Assembly: GCA_017470985.1 (NCBI GenBank)
Contig: JAFUXA010000001.1
Location: 1 to 64,000, forward strand
Source of the DNA: Lachnospiraceae bacterium
Lineage (GTDB): Bacteria > Bacillota > Clostridia > Lachnospirales > Lachnospiraceae
Direction: 5' to 3'
Length of the DNA stretch: 64,000 bases
Shown: in pieces, positions 39,777 through 47,536 of the stretch
Layout: the number at the start of each line of letters is the position of its first letter
How positions within the stretch are numbered: position 1 is the stretch's first letter
Program-made: the position numbers and the translations under genes
Notes under the pieces: model-generated
The model's input: the letters and a program-made list of their open reading frames with translations, nothing else
Database searches by the model: none
Told to the model about the DNA's origin: nothing

Positions 39777-41366
39777 CTAATTCATTTTATCTATAGCTTC
39801 TTGTTCTGCTCCAATAACTGATTTGAATCTGTCAATATATTGCTCAAATCCCCTTACTTCCTCGGCTTCTGGTGCAATAGTCTCCACACCACTTTCCTTG
39901 AAGACTTCCTTCTCCAGGAAATCCTCCAGCTTCATATTAGAAGATTCTGTCAAATATGCTGCCAATACAGCCATTCCCCATGGTCCTCCCTCGCCAGCTG
40001 TTGCCATAAGAGAAATTGGTGTATTCATTGCTGCAGCTAGAAATCTCTGAGCTACTCCAGGAGTTTTAAATATTCCACCGTGACCATATAAAGTGTCAAT
40101 GGCAATTTTCTCCTTCTTCTGGAGCAAATCCATTCCAACCTTTAGAGCTCCGAAAGCACTGTATATATGACTTCTCATGAAATTAGCCAGATTAAACTCA
40201 GCGTTTTCACTTCTTATATACATTGGTCTTCCTGTAACACATTCCATAATATTTTCCCCGGAGATGAAACCATATGACAATAATCCGCCACAATCAGCAT
40301 CTCCCTCCAAGGACTTGTTAAATAATGTTGTATACAACTTACCTGTATCCACTTCTACGCCATAAGCTTCCATGGATTCCTTTATAATATTTACCCAGGC
40401 ATTAATATCACTTGTACAATTGTTGGCATGAACCATAGCAACCAAGCTTCCATCTGGAGTTGTAACCATATCAATCTGCGGATAGTAATTTTGTAATTCT
40501 GATTCCAAAACTACCATGGCAAATACTGAAGTTCCTGCAGATACATTTCCCGTTCTCTGCTTTACGCTGTTGGTAGCCACCATTCCTGTTCCTGCATCAC
40601 CCTCAGCAGGAGCGAGAGGACATCCTGACTTTAACTCGCCACTTGGATCTAGAAGTTTTGCTCCTTCGCTTGTGAGATAACCTGCCACTTCACCTGCAGT
40701 CTTTACCTCTGGCAAAATCTTCCGTAAACTCCACGGTATATCTTCACCTTCAATCAACTTGTTAAATAATTCCAATTTTCCTTCATCATAATTACCGGTC
40801 TTTGGATCAATTGGAAACATACCTGACGCATCCCCAACGCCAAGGCATTTCTCCCCTGTCAATTTCCAATGCACATAACCAGCAAGAGTTGTTATATAAT
40901 CAATGTCTCTTACATGATCCTCTTTATTGAGTATTGCCTGATATAAATGTGCTATTGACCATCTCTCAGGTATATTGTATTGAAATTTCTCCCTAAGAAT
41001 TTTGGCAGCTTCTGTCGTTGTGGCATTTCTCCAGGTTCTAAAAGGAACAAGCATATTACCTTTCTCATCAAAAGCCAGATACCCATGCATCATGGCGCTG
41101 AATCCCATGGCTTTAACTTGCTTTAAGTCAACTCCATATTTTGCTTTTACATCCTGCTTTAGATTTGAATAGCTTGTTTGCAATCCCTTCCATATCTCAT
41201 CCTCATGATATGTCCAGAATCCATTTTCCAGATGATTCTCCCACTGGAAATCACCAGTTGCTATAACCTGGTATTTGTCATCAATTAAGATAGCTTTGAT
41301 TCTGGTTGAACCGAATTCAATTCCCAGAATTCCCTTCCCCTCATCAATATAATTAGCAGTGCTCAT
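39777..41366 (-). CDS. FGGY-family carbohydrate kinase, probable L-ribulokinase
   Basis: This 529-residue sugar kinase starts at 41366 (MSTANYIDEGKGILGIEFGSTRIK), with GGAGGAG six bases upstream. GIEFGSTRIKAIL is the N-terminal ATP/phosphate loop; GNVSAGTSVFAMVV and AYGHGGIFKTPG-like segments (LYGHGGIFKTPG) are in the C-terminal domain. The downstream araD makes L-ribulose the likely substrate, although xylulose kinases are related. No araA isomerase or arabinose transporter lies in the window. Confidence 0.85.
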   Translation of the reverse strand: MSTANYIDEGKGILGIEFGSTRIKAILIDDKYQVIATGDFQWENHLENGFWTYHEDEIWKGLQTSYSNLKQDVKAKYGVDLKQVKAMGFSAMMHGYLAFDEKGNMLVPFRTWRNATTTEAAKILREKFQYNIPERWSIAHLYQAILNKEDHVRDIDYITTLAGYVHWKLTGEKCLGVGDASGMFPIDPKTGNYDEGKLELFNKLIEGEDIPWSLRKILPEVKTAGEVAGYLTSEGAKLLDPSGELKSGCPLAPAEGDAGTGMVATNSVKQRTGNVSAGTSVFAMVVLESELQNYYPQIDMVTTPDGSLVAMVHANNCTSDINAWVNIIKESMEAYGVEVDTGKLYTTLFNKSLEGDADCGGLLSYGFISGENIMECVTGRPMYIRSENAEFNLANFMRSHIYSAFGALKVGMDLLQKKEKIAIDTLYGHGGIFKTPGVAQRFLAAAMNTPISLMATAGEGGPWGMAVLAAYLTESSNMKLEDFLEKEVFKESGVETIAPEAEEVRGFEQYIDRFKSVIGAEQEAIDKMN

Positions 41367-41386
41367 ATATATCTCCTCCATAGATT

Positions 41387-41417
41387 TGTTAGTTAATTTT
41401 ATTCTAACATTAACTAA
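41387..41417 (-). promoter_or_regulatory. Candidate operator upstream of the araBD-type operon
   Basis: Two nested inverted repeats, TGTTAG (41387-41392)/CTAACA (41404-41409) and TTAGTTAA (41389-41396)/TTAACTAA (41410-41417), lie 21-51 bases before the kinase start. The position and symmetry fit a repressor site; the regulator is unknown. Confidence 0.35.
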
Positions 41418-41470
41418 TATAAACACTACTTTTTATTTGATTAATTTATTACACTTTTTATACAAAAATA

Positions 41471-41507
41471 AAAAGCGTCGAACCTAGTATCTACTAAATC
41501 CAACACT
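41471..41507 (-). terminator. Terminator of the tRNA-Lys transcript
   Basis: On the minus strand a 14-pair stem (41507-41494 with 41487-41474) closes a six-base loop. Five of the pairs are G-U wobbles, so it is only visible as RNA. A T-rich tract follows. Confidence 0.65.
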
Positions 41508-41515
41508 CTTTCTAG

Positions 41516-41588
41516 TGCGCGACCAGGGGTTCGAACCCTGGACACCCTGATTAAGAGTCAGGTGCTCTGCCAGCTGAGCTAGTCGCGC
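41516..41588 (-). tRNA. tRNA-Lys (anticodon CTT)
   Basis: A complete cloverleaf is present on the minus strand: acceptor GCGCGAC/GTCGCGC, D arm GCTC/GAGC, anticodon stem CCTGA/TCAGG with loop CTCTTAA, T arm CAGGG/CCCTG with TTCGAAC, discriminator A at 41516. CCA is not encoded. The 3' flank holds a wobble-rich terminator. Confidence 0.96.
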
Positions 41589-41704
41589 TTATTTATTTTG
41601 TGTTCCTTGCTGAACACTTGTATAAGTATATAGTATTGTTTTATGTTTTGCAAGTACTTTTTTTAATTTTTTTCAAAATTCCTCAATTATTTTTCTTTGG
41701 GTTT

Positions 41705-41747
41705 AAAACAGGAGAGATTCCTCTGATTTAATGAAGTATCTCTCCTG
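41705..41747 (-). terminator. Terminator of the acidic repeat protein gene
   Basis: On the minus strand CAGGAGAGAT (41747-41738) pairs with ATCTCTCCTG (41718-41709), followed by TTTTAAAC. It separates the repeat-protein gene from tRNA-Lys. Confidence 0.75.
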
Positions 41748-41777
41748 ATTATATAATATCTTATTTAAAATTTTCTA

Positions 41778-43292
41778 TTACACATTTGCAAATAAAGCTG
41801 CAATCTCTTCTGGGGAAAGCTGCTTATTTGGATCATCAGATAATTCCGGCATAGGTGGCTTCTCTTCCTTTGGCTCCTCTGCTGGTGCATCTCCTGATGC
41901 TGCAGCAAACATTGCTGCGATTTCATCTGGTGATAACTGTTTATTTGGATCTGATGTGTCAAATGCTGCCAGTGGATCCTCAGCTGGTTCTTCAGCTGCA
42001 ACTTCCTCTACTGGAGCTTCTTCTACTACAGGCTCCTCAGCAACCGGTTCTTCAACTGCTGGCTCTTCTTCAACGGCTTCATCTGCTGGAGTTTCATCCC
42101 CTGATGTTGCTGCAAACATTGCTGCGATTTCATCTGGTGATAATTGCTTGTTAGGATCTGATGTGTCAAATGCTGCCAGTGGGTCCTCAGCTGGTTCTTC
42201 AGCTGGAGCTTCTTCTACTATCGGCTCCTCTGCTTCTAGTTCTTCAGCAACAACTTCCTCTACTGGAGCTTCTTCCACTATAGGTTCCTCAGTCACTGGT
42301 TCTTCAGCAACAACTTCCTCTACTGGAGCTTCTTCTACTACAGGCTCCTCAGCAGCATCATCTTCTACTGCTGACTCCTGAAGACTCGCCAACATAGCAT
42401 CAATATCTTCTGCTGACATATCTTCCACTTCTTCCGCTTCATCAGCTGCCTCAACCTGACTCTCTTCTTCTGCCATACTAGCTGTATCAGCCTGAAGACT
42501 TTCTAACATTGAAGCAACATCTTCATCGCTTATATTTTCATCACTATTATCTTCTATGGCCATATCCTCAGTTACAGGTACAGCTTGAGGTGCAGCTACA
42601 TAGACCGGATTATCAACTTTTGAATCAAGAGCATTGATTTCTTCTTGCATCTGCTGTAACTGAGACTGAAGTAATTCGAACTGATTCTGTAAACCACTAT
42701 TTGAGCTTTCTAAGTCTGACTTAGTCTGCTGCAATAATTCTTCCTTGGTCTTTGCCATTAATTCTTCATTCTGACGAATCAACACATCATTATTTTCCTG
42801 AAGTTTTTCCTCAAAACCAAATATATGCTTTATCAATTCATCATTAGAATTCATTAGGGCATCTGTATTTTCTTTACTTCTATTTATAGTAACCTTCGCT
42901 ACTGCCTTCTGCGCATTTATAATCTCTTCTCTATAATCTGCACTTTCCTCAATAATATTTAATCTGTCCGCAATTTCATCAAAATATTTCTTGAGAGCGA
43001 TATAAGAAGCCTTTTGAGCTTTATACAAATCCTCAAATTCTTGCCTATCTCTGTCTTTATTTCTCTGAGATAATTCTATAGCCTCTGTAACCAGTACAAA
43101 TAGTACCACTGCCATACAGATAGCAATTACAATTATCATCGGAATTGCATTTTCCACCTTAAGCATAAAATACAGTTCCAAAATCAAGAAGAGAATTTCT
43201 ATTACACTTGTGAAAGCTATTATCATCTTAGTTTTCACAATACTCTCCTTCTTTCTGTTTTCACGTTTTTCAGGCTTTGTTTTCTCTCTCAT
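41778..43292 (-). CDS. Membrane protein with coiled coil and acidic repeat tail, function unknown
   Basis: This 504-residue protein has a charged N-terminus, two membrane helices (about 22-44 and 50-70), a long coiled coil (about 75-225), then a very acidic Glu/Ala/Pro/Val-rich region with short repeats of the type EEAPVEEVVAEEP. Three copies of a motif DPNKQLSP[D/E]EIAA[M/L]FA occur at about residues 379, 448 and 487, the last at the very C-terminus. The cytoplasmic tail could display multiple short binding motifs to a partner. I do not recognise the family. AGGAG precedes the ATG. Confidence 0.75.
   Translation of the reverse strand: MREKTKPEKRENRKKESIVKTKMIIAFTSVIEILFLILELYFMLKVENAIPMIIVIAICMAVVLFVLVTEAIELSQRNKDRDRQEFEDLYKAQKASYIALKKYFDEIADRLNIIEESADYREEIINAQKAVAKVTINRSKENTDALMNSNDELIKHIFGFEEKLQENNDVLIRQNEELMAKTKEELLQQTKSDLESSNSGLQNQFELLQSQLQQMQEEINALDSKVDNPVYVAAPQAVPVTEDMAIEDNSDENISDEDVASMLESLQADTASMAEEESQVEAADEAEEVEDMSAEDIDAMLASLQESAVEDDAAEEPVVEEAPVEEVVAEEPVTEEPIVEEAPVEEVVAEELEAEEPIVEEAPAEEPAEDPLAAFDTSDPNKQLSPDEIAAMFAATSGDETPADEAVEEEPAVEEPVAEEPVVEEAPVEEVAAEEPAEDPLAAFDTSDPNKQLSPDEIAAMFAAASGDAPAEEPKEEKPPMPELSDDPNKQLSPEEIAALFANV
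41894..42205 (-). repeat. Direct DNA repeat within the acidic protein gene
   Basis: Two copies of about 105 bp (41894-41998 and 42101-42205, 207 bp offset) differ at only a few positions. They encode two of the three DPNKQLSPDEIAAMFA units and the preceding acidic stretch. A recent internal duplication is the simplest reading. Confidence 0.8.
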
Positions 43293-43359
43293 AAACTTCT
43301 CCTATTGTGTCACTTGTATTTATTATATCGGTATATTTATAAAATACAAAACTAAAAAA

Positions 43360-43431
43360 TGCCCCCTACCAGAATCGAACTGATAACTAATCCTTAGGAG
43401 GGACTTGTTATATCCATTTAACTAAGGGGGC
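43360..43431 (-). tRNA. tRNA-Arg (anticodon CCT)
   Basis: A cloverleaf on the minus strand has acceptor GCCCCCT/AGGGGGC, D arm GTTA/TAAC, anticodon stem AGTCC/GGATT with loop CTCCTAA, T arm ATCAG/CTGGT with TTCGATT, and discriminator A at 43360. CCA is not encoded. It lies between two protein genes of the same orientation. Confidence 0.94.
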
Positions 43432-43437
43432 GTATTT

Positions 43438-43463
43438 GACAAGCACCTATATGGTTGCTTGTC
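43438..43463 (-). other. Hairpin between the DUF3881-like gene and tRNA-Arg
   Basis: GACAAGC arms around a short loop begin immediately after the stop codon. There is no T-run on the minus strand, so it is more likely an RNA processing or stability element ahead of the tRNA than a terminator. Confidence 0.45.
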
Positions 43464-44336
43464 TTAAAAATCTACATGACCCTGGAGCCATATATTTCCT
43501 TTAAATCGTCTTCCTATCTTGGGTTCACCCATAAGACATTTTTTATTTATACAAATTTCTATAGGAAGATCATTTGTCTCTATTGTCAATATATAGACTT
43601 CTTCCTGAGAATATTCGTTTATATATTCTTTTATATCTTTAATTATACCAATTACTGAATATTTGTCACTTTCTATTCCAAATGGCATAAAAGAAGTTTT
43701 GACAATGCTATAGATATCTTCTTTGGCAATTCGTCTTGAAATCATTGCATACATATCGATATCTTCAAGTGTTAGATTTTCAATAGCTTCCTCATCACCT
43801 TCCCTGGCTTTCGCTACCAGATTGCTTCGATTTGAGCTATCTTTACTTTTATAATTTGGATCAACTTCACAATTCGGCAATAGAACCTTTCCTTCTATAG
43901 AAAGACCTGATAAATATATATTTCTATAATTCTCACCTTCAAATCTGGTTCTACCCTTATAAGATTTCAAATAATCAATCATATTATCAAGATTGAAAAT
44001 GAGACTCACACCTATTCTCGGTTCATCGGCCCATCCCTGATAACTTTCTCTATCTGACTGTCTTATAATCTCGAAATCGCAATTAGTAGATATTTTCTTT
44101 CCTATATAATAAGGATAATAATAATCCATTTTAAAAGTATCATCCTTATTATATGTTCCTCGAATGACAATCCCCATATTACTGCATACTTCATGACGCA
44201 TCTCAATATAAGGTACGTCTTCAGAATTAAAAGCGACCTGATATATTTGCGGAAATTTAGTTATTTTATATAGCAAATCATCCAGTTCTTCATTACCTGT
44301 CTCTGAAAAACCTATTGCTGTCATGTAACTATGCAT
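43464..44336 (-). CDS. DUF3881-like conserved protein
   Basis: This 290-residue soluble protein begins MHSYMTAIGFSETGNEELDD and contains EVCSNMGIVIRGTYN, YYYPYYIGKKIST and GVSLIFNLDNMIDYL. The start and overall character match what I know of the Lachnospiraceae family DUF3881, whose role is unknown. AGAGAGGAT precedes the ATG. It lies downstream of the DUF4446 gene and upstream of tRNA-Arg, probably in the parAB transcript or just after it. Confidence 0.6.
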   Translation of the reverse strand: MHSYMTAIGFSETGNEELDDLLYKITKFPQIYQVAFNSEDVPYIEMRHEVCSNMGIVIRGTYNKDDTFKMDYYYPYYIGKKISTNCDFEIIRQSDRESYQGWADEPRIGVSLIFNLDNMIDYLKSYKGRTRFEGENYRNIYLSGLSIEGKVLLPNCEVDPNYKSKDSSNRSNLVAKAREGDEEAIENLTLEDIDMYAMISRRIAKEDIYSIVKTSFMPFGIESDKYSVIGIIKDIKEYINEYSQEEVYILTIETNDLPIEICINKKCLMGEPKIGRRFKGNIWLQGHVDF

Positions 44337-44352
44337 TTAGATATCCTCTCTA

Positions 44353-44847
44353 CTAATTCTCTTTCAAAGCTTCCTCTAAAGCTTGTTGCTCTTCTTCTGC
44401 CAAAGGTATAATGGCATTGCCATCAATTATTTCCTTTACATAAGTATAACATCCGCTACTACTATGAACGGAATTCAATACGAATCCATCATTCTTCTCA
44501 TTTAACATAGCCAATGTAAAACTTAATTTTCCCCCCATCTCATCAAGGGCATCATATTTGATTAATCCAAACTTTTGGAAATCATATTTTATTTTGCTAA
44601 ATATTGTATCAATGTTTCTCTCATTTGTTGCATTATTTTCAATGAGCTCATCCATCTGATCCAATCTATATATCAGTGTATCTTCTAGAGACTTTGCATT
44701 TTTTCCTTCCATGAAAATGCCATATCTCTTCTTCAACTTTGACATCTGGACTACATTTACAATCATTAAAATAATTAATACAACAACAAGTGCTGCCAAT
44801 CCTATTACAATATAGTCTGTACTTATTCCTAAATATTTCTCAATCAT
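44353..44847 (-). CDS. DUF4446 family membrane protein
   Basis: This protein of about 164 residues has one N-terminal membrane helix (about 15-38, VIGLAALVVVLIILMIVNVV) and a conserved domain with LIKYDALDEMGGKLSFTLAMLNEKNDGFVLNS, the DUF4446 signature. The start at 44847 has GAGG six bases upstream; an ATG at 44859 has no ribosome site. Family members lie next to parA/parB in Clostridia, as here. Function is unknown. Confidence 0.82.
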   Translation of the reverse strand: MIEKYLGISTDYIVIGLAALVVVLIILMIVNVVQMSKLKKRYGIFMEGKNAKSLEDTLIYRLDQMDELIENNATNERNIDTIFSKIKYDFQKFGLIKYDALDEMGGKLSFTLAMLNEKNDGFVLNSVHSSSGCYTYVKEIIDGNAIIPLAEEEQQALEEALKEN

Positions 44848-44893
44848 TTTCAACCTCATTCTCGAACATATGTTCTATATACAATATTACAAT

Positions 44894-45838
44894 TTAATCT
44901 CTCTTTACGTCCATAAGCATGTCGATGATTCTGTCCATCTCATCCTGGTTGTAATACTCTATCTCAATCTTTCCTCTTCTATTATCCTTTGGATTGATTG
45001 TAACCTTTGTGCCAAGAACACTCTTTAATTTTTCCTGACACTCATTATAAATAGCAATAAGCTTTGGATCAATTTCATTTCCTGATGGCTTAGTAGGATT
45101 GTTCTTCTCATTTTGGAACTTCTTAATCTCACGCTCAACATCACGCACACTCATTTTCTCATCAAGAATTCTCTGAGCAAACTCATACTGCTTATCTTTG
45201 TCATCCACACTAAGCAATGCTCTCGCACTACCTGTTGGAATAATCTTGTCGATAACCATCTGCTGCACTCTGTCATCAAGTTTAAGCAGACGCATAGAGT
45301 TAGTAATAGCAACACGGCTCTTAGACACACGCTTTGCTACATCATCCTGCTTTAAGTTGAACTCATCCAATAACTTCTTATAAGCCAATGCTTCTTCAAT
45401 TGGATTCAAGTCCTCTCTCTGAATATTTTCAATAAGAGAAATCTCTACAATTTCCTGCTCAGTTAAATCCATTACAATAACAGGAAGTTCTTTTAAACCA
45501 GCCTGCTTAGATGCTCTCCATCTACGCTCACCGGCAATAATCTCATAGTATTTCTTGTTTCCTTTTCCAACCTCATGAACCCACAGAGGAGCAAGGACAC
45601 CTTTTTCTTTTATTGAATCTGCCAGATCCTGCAAAGCATCTGGATCAAATTCTTTTCTAGGCTGATCTGGATTTGGTTCAACCTTATCAATACTTACTAT
45701 TATAGTTTTTCCATCTTTCGCATCATTGACTGGTTTCTCTGATTTATTTTCAGCTTCTTGCGCTTCAACTTCCTTACTTACAGGAATAAGAGAATCCAAT
45801 CCTCTACCTAAACCACGTGAACTTTTCTTTGTAGCCAT
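44894..45838 (-). CDS. parB: Chromosome partitioning protein ParB/Spo0J
   Basis: This 314-residue parS-binding CTPase loads SMC and separates origins. The N-terminal basic peptide RGLGRGLDSLIP stimulates ParA. The CTP-binding boxes are seen in EIIAGERRWRASKQAGL and EISLIENIQREDLNPIEEA, followed by the helix-turn-helix region QDDVAKRVSKSRVAITNSMRLL. It starts one base after the parA stop. Two perfect parS sites lie just upstream of the operon. Confidence 0.96.
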   Translation of the reverse strand: MATKKSSRGLGRGLDSLIPVSKEVEAQEAENKSEKPVNDAKDGKTIIVSIDKVEPNPDQPRKEFDPDALQDLADSIKEKGVLAPLWVHEVGKGNKKYYEIIAGERRWRASKQAGLKELPVIVMDLTEQEIVEISLIENIQREDLNPIEEALAYKKLLDEFNLKQDDVAKRVSKSRVAITNSMRLLKLDDRVQQMVIDKIIPTGSARALLSVDDKDKQYEFAQRILDEKMSVRDVEREIKKFQNEKNNPTKPSGNEIDPKLIAIYNECQEKLKSVLGTKVTINPKDNRRGKIEIEYYNQDEMDRIIDMLMDVKRD

Positions 45839-45839
45839 C

Positions 45840-46616
45840 TTAGATATCCTTTCTCTCTATAATTTCCTTTGCCAGGTTTCTATAACTATCTGCTCCTGCA
45901 GACTTTGGATCATATAAATTAATAGGCAATCCATGTGATGGAGCCTCGGCCAATCTGACATTTCTTGGAATAATAGTCTGATATACCTTTGAACTTAAAT
46001 TTTCCTTAACAGTATTTACTACATCTGATGATAAATTTGTTCTAGCATCATACATGGTAAATACTACTCCATCGATTTTTAACTTTGGATTCAATCTGCC
46101 ACGAACCAGGTCAATTGTCTTCATCAACTGGCTAATTCCTTCCAAAGCATAGTACTCACATTGAATAGGAACTAATACTGAATCAGCTGTTGTCATAGCA
46201 TTGATTGTAAGCAAGTTCAATGAAGGTGGGCAATCGATGATGATATAATCGAAATCATTTTGTACATAATCGATTGTATCCCTCAAAATATATGATCTGT
46301 TTTCATCATCTAACAGTTCAATTTCTGCACCTGCCAAGTCTTCATTGGCTGCAATTAATTTCAAATGTTCCAAACCTGGAACATCCATCATACTCTCTTT
46401 TACAGTACATTCATCAAGTAAAAGTTCATAGACAGTGTTTTCAATATCTTCCTTATTTAAACCAAATCCACTTGTTGTATTTCCCTGAGGATCCACATCT
46501 ATAACCAACACATCTTTGCCAAGTTCCGCAAGACATGCTGATAAATTAATAGAAGTAGTTGTTTTTCCTACTCCGCCTTTTTGGTTTGCTATTGCAATAA
46601 TTCTCCCTTTTTTCAT
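45840..46616 (-). CDS. parA: Chromosome partitioning ATPase ParA/Soj
   Basis: This ATP-dependent DNA-binding partner of ParB is 258 residues. The deviant Walker A is NQKGGVGKTTTSINLSACLA, followed by DVDPQGNTTSGFG and the Walker B DYIIIDCPPSLNLLT. AQ-free start MKKGRIIAIANQKGG is typical of Soj. It is first in the parAB operon; an extended -10 promoter and parS sites lie upstream. Confidence 0.96.
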   Translation of the reverse strand: MKKGRIIAIANQKGGVGKTTTSINLSACLAELGKDVLVIDVDPQGNTTSGFGLNKEDIENTVYELLLDECTVKESMMDVPGLEHLKLIAANEDLAGAEIELLDDENRSYILRDTIDYVQNDFDYIIIDCPPSLNLLTINAMTTADSVLVPIQCEYYALEGISQLMKTIDLVRGRLNPKLKIDGVVFTMYDARTNLSSDVVNTVKENLSSKVYQTIIPRNVRLAEAPSHGLPINLYDPKSAGADSYRNLAKEIIERKDI

Positions 46617-46650
46617 CTTTCATACCCTTTCCTTTTTTCGTACTTTTGCC

Positions 46651-46659
46651 ATTATAACA
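46651..46659 (-). promoter_or_regulatory. Extended -10 promoter of parAB
   Basis: TGTTATAAT on the minus strand contains a perfect TATAAT with the TGn extension, about 35 bases before parA. No good -35 hexamer is seen at the normal distance. Confidence 0.4.
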
Positions 46660-46757
46660 TTTCTAAAACATCAATTCCACAGACATTTTCATCCAGAAAC
46701 CCTATATATATGGGCACAAAATACTATATCTAGATTGGTAATTATTCTCTTTTAAAA

Positions 46758-46773
46758 TGTTTCACGTGAAACA
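46758..46773. promoter_or_regulatory. parS site 1
   Basis: This is a perfect 16-bp palindrome TGTTTCACGTGAAACA, identical to the Bacillus parS consensus, extended by AA/TT on both sides. It lies about 140 bases upstream of parA and is a ParB nucleation site. Confidence 0.97.
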
Positions 46774-46867
46774 TTGTTACAATATATAGCCATAAATTGA
46801 GATTTAGATTTCTATTAAACACTAAATGTTGTATATGTAATTATCACAAAAAATATAATCCTTAAAA

Positions 46868-46883
46868 TGTTTCACGTGAAACA
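46868..46883. promoter_or_regulatory. parS site 2
   Basis: This is a second identical copy of TGTTTCACGTGAAACA, 110 bp from site 1, with the same TTAAAA left flank. The spacing of two sites in one intergenic region (46617-46913) suggests a ParB cluster about 10 kb from oriC. The rest of that region is AT-rich without further features. Confidence 0.97.
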
Positions 46884-46913
46884 TTCCAAGGATTCATATC
46901 TATATCTAGTGTT

Positions 46914-47387
46914 TTAAATATTTTTCAAATCTTTTATAAGTTTTTCTAACTCCAAATGAGTTCTTGAAGGATCACTAATTGCAAAGCTAGATATATTAGT
47001 TAGAACATGAATAATTCTATCAATTGATAACTCTTTTGGATTATTATTTTCCATAGAATTAATAGCTTTTCTACTATTATCTTCTATAAGAGAAGCGATT
47101 GTACTTAGATTTTCTTCTATACAATCTATTTTATTTTCCAATATATCTCTATCATTTCTAAGCTGAATAAGTGTTTCTTCTATTTCTTTCATCTTCTCAG
47201 CATTCTTGGCATTTACATCTCTAGGGGAGAAATCATTGAATTTCTGTGATTCCTCACTTTTTAGCAATTCATAAAACTTCTCATTTTCCTTAATTTTACT
47301 CAAAATCAATTCCAGATCTTCCTGAAATTGCATCTTCTCATTATTTAAATCAGCTTCCTGTTTTTCTAAATATTCAATTATAGTCAT
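46914..47387 (-). CDS. Coiled-coil protein, function unknown
   Basis: This 157-residue acidic protein is nearly all helix. A predicted coiled coil spans about residues 5-110 (DLNNEKMQFQEDLELILSKIKEN, EIEETLIQLRNDRDILENKI), followed by a globular helical end SIDRIIHVLTNISSFAISDPSRTHLELEKL. AGGTGG precedes the ATG at a good distance. Its 3' end is next to parS site 2. I do not recognise the family; the C-terminal DPSR...LELE pattern may be a conserved module. Confidence 0.7.
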   Translation of the reverse strand: MTIIEYLEKQEADLNNEKMQFQEDLELILSKIKENEKFYELLKSEESQKFNDFSPRDVNAKNAEKMKEIEETLIQLRNDRDILENKIDCIEENLSTIASLIEDNSRKAINSMENNNPKELSIDRIIHVLTNISSFAISDPSRTHLELEKLIKDLKNI

Positions 47388-47536
47388 AAATCCACCTTAT
47401 ATCTCTCGTTCATTTATAAATCTATCTTCTATAAATTTTATAATAACCAGTACGAAAGTCAAGATTTACAATTTAACATTGATAAGGAATTCTAAGTAAA
47501 TTATAATTAGATTACTATATTTATGTGAGGTGCAAT

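Noticed and set aside
41855..42381. Long plus-strand frames rich in Ser/Ala/Thr opposite the acidic repeat protein
   Set aside because: They are complements of the Glu/Ala-rich repeats, lack ribosome sites, and the minus-strand gene has clear start, membrane helices and terminator.
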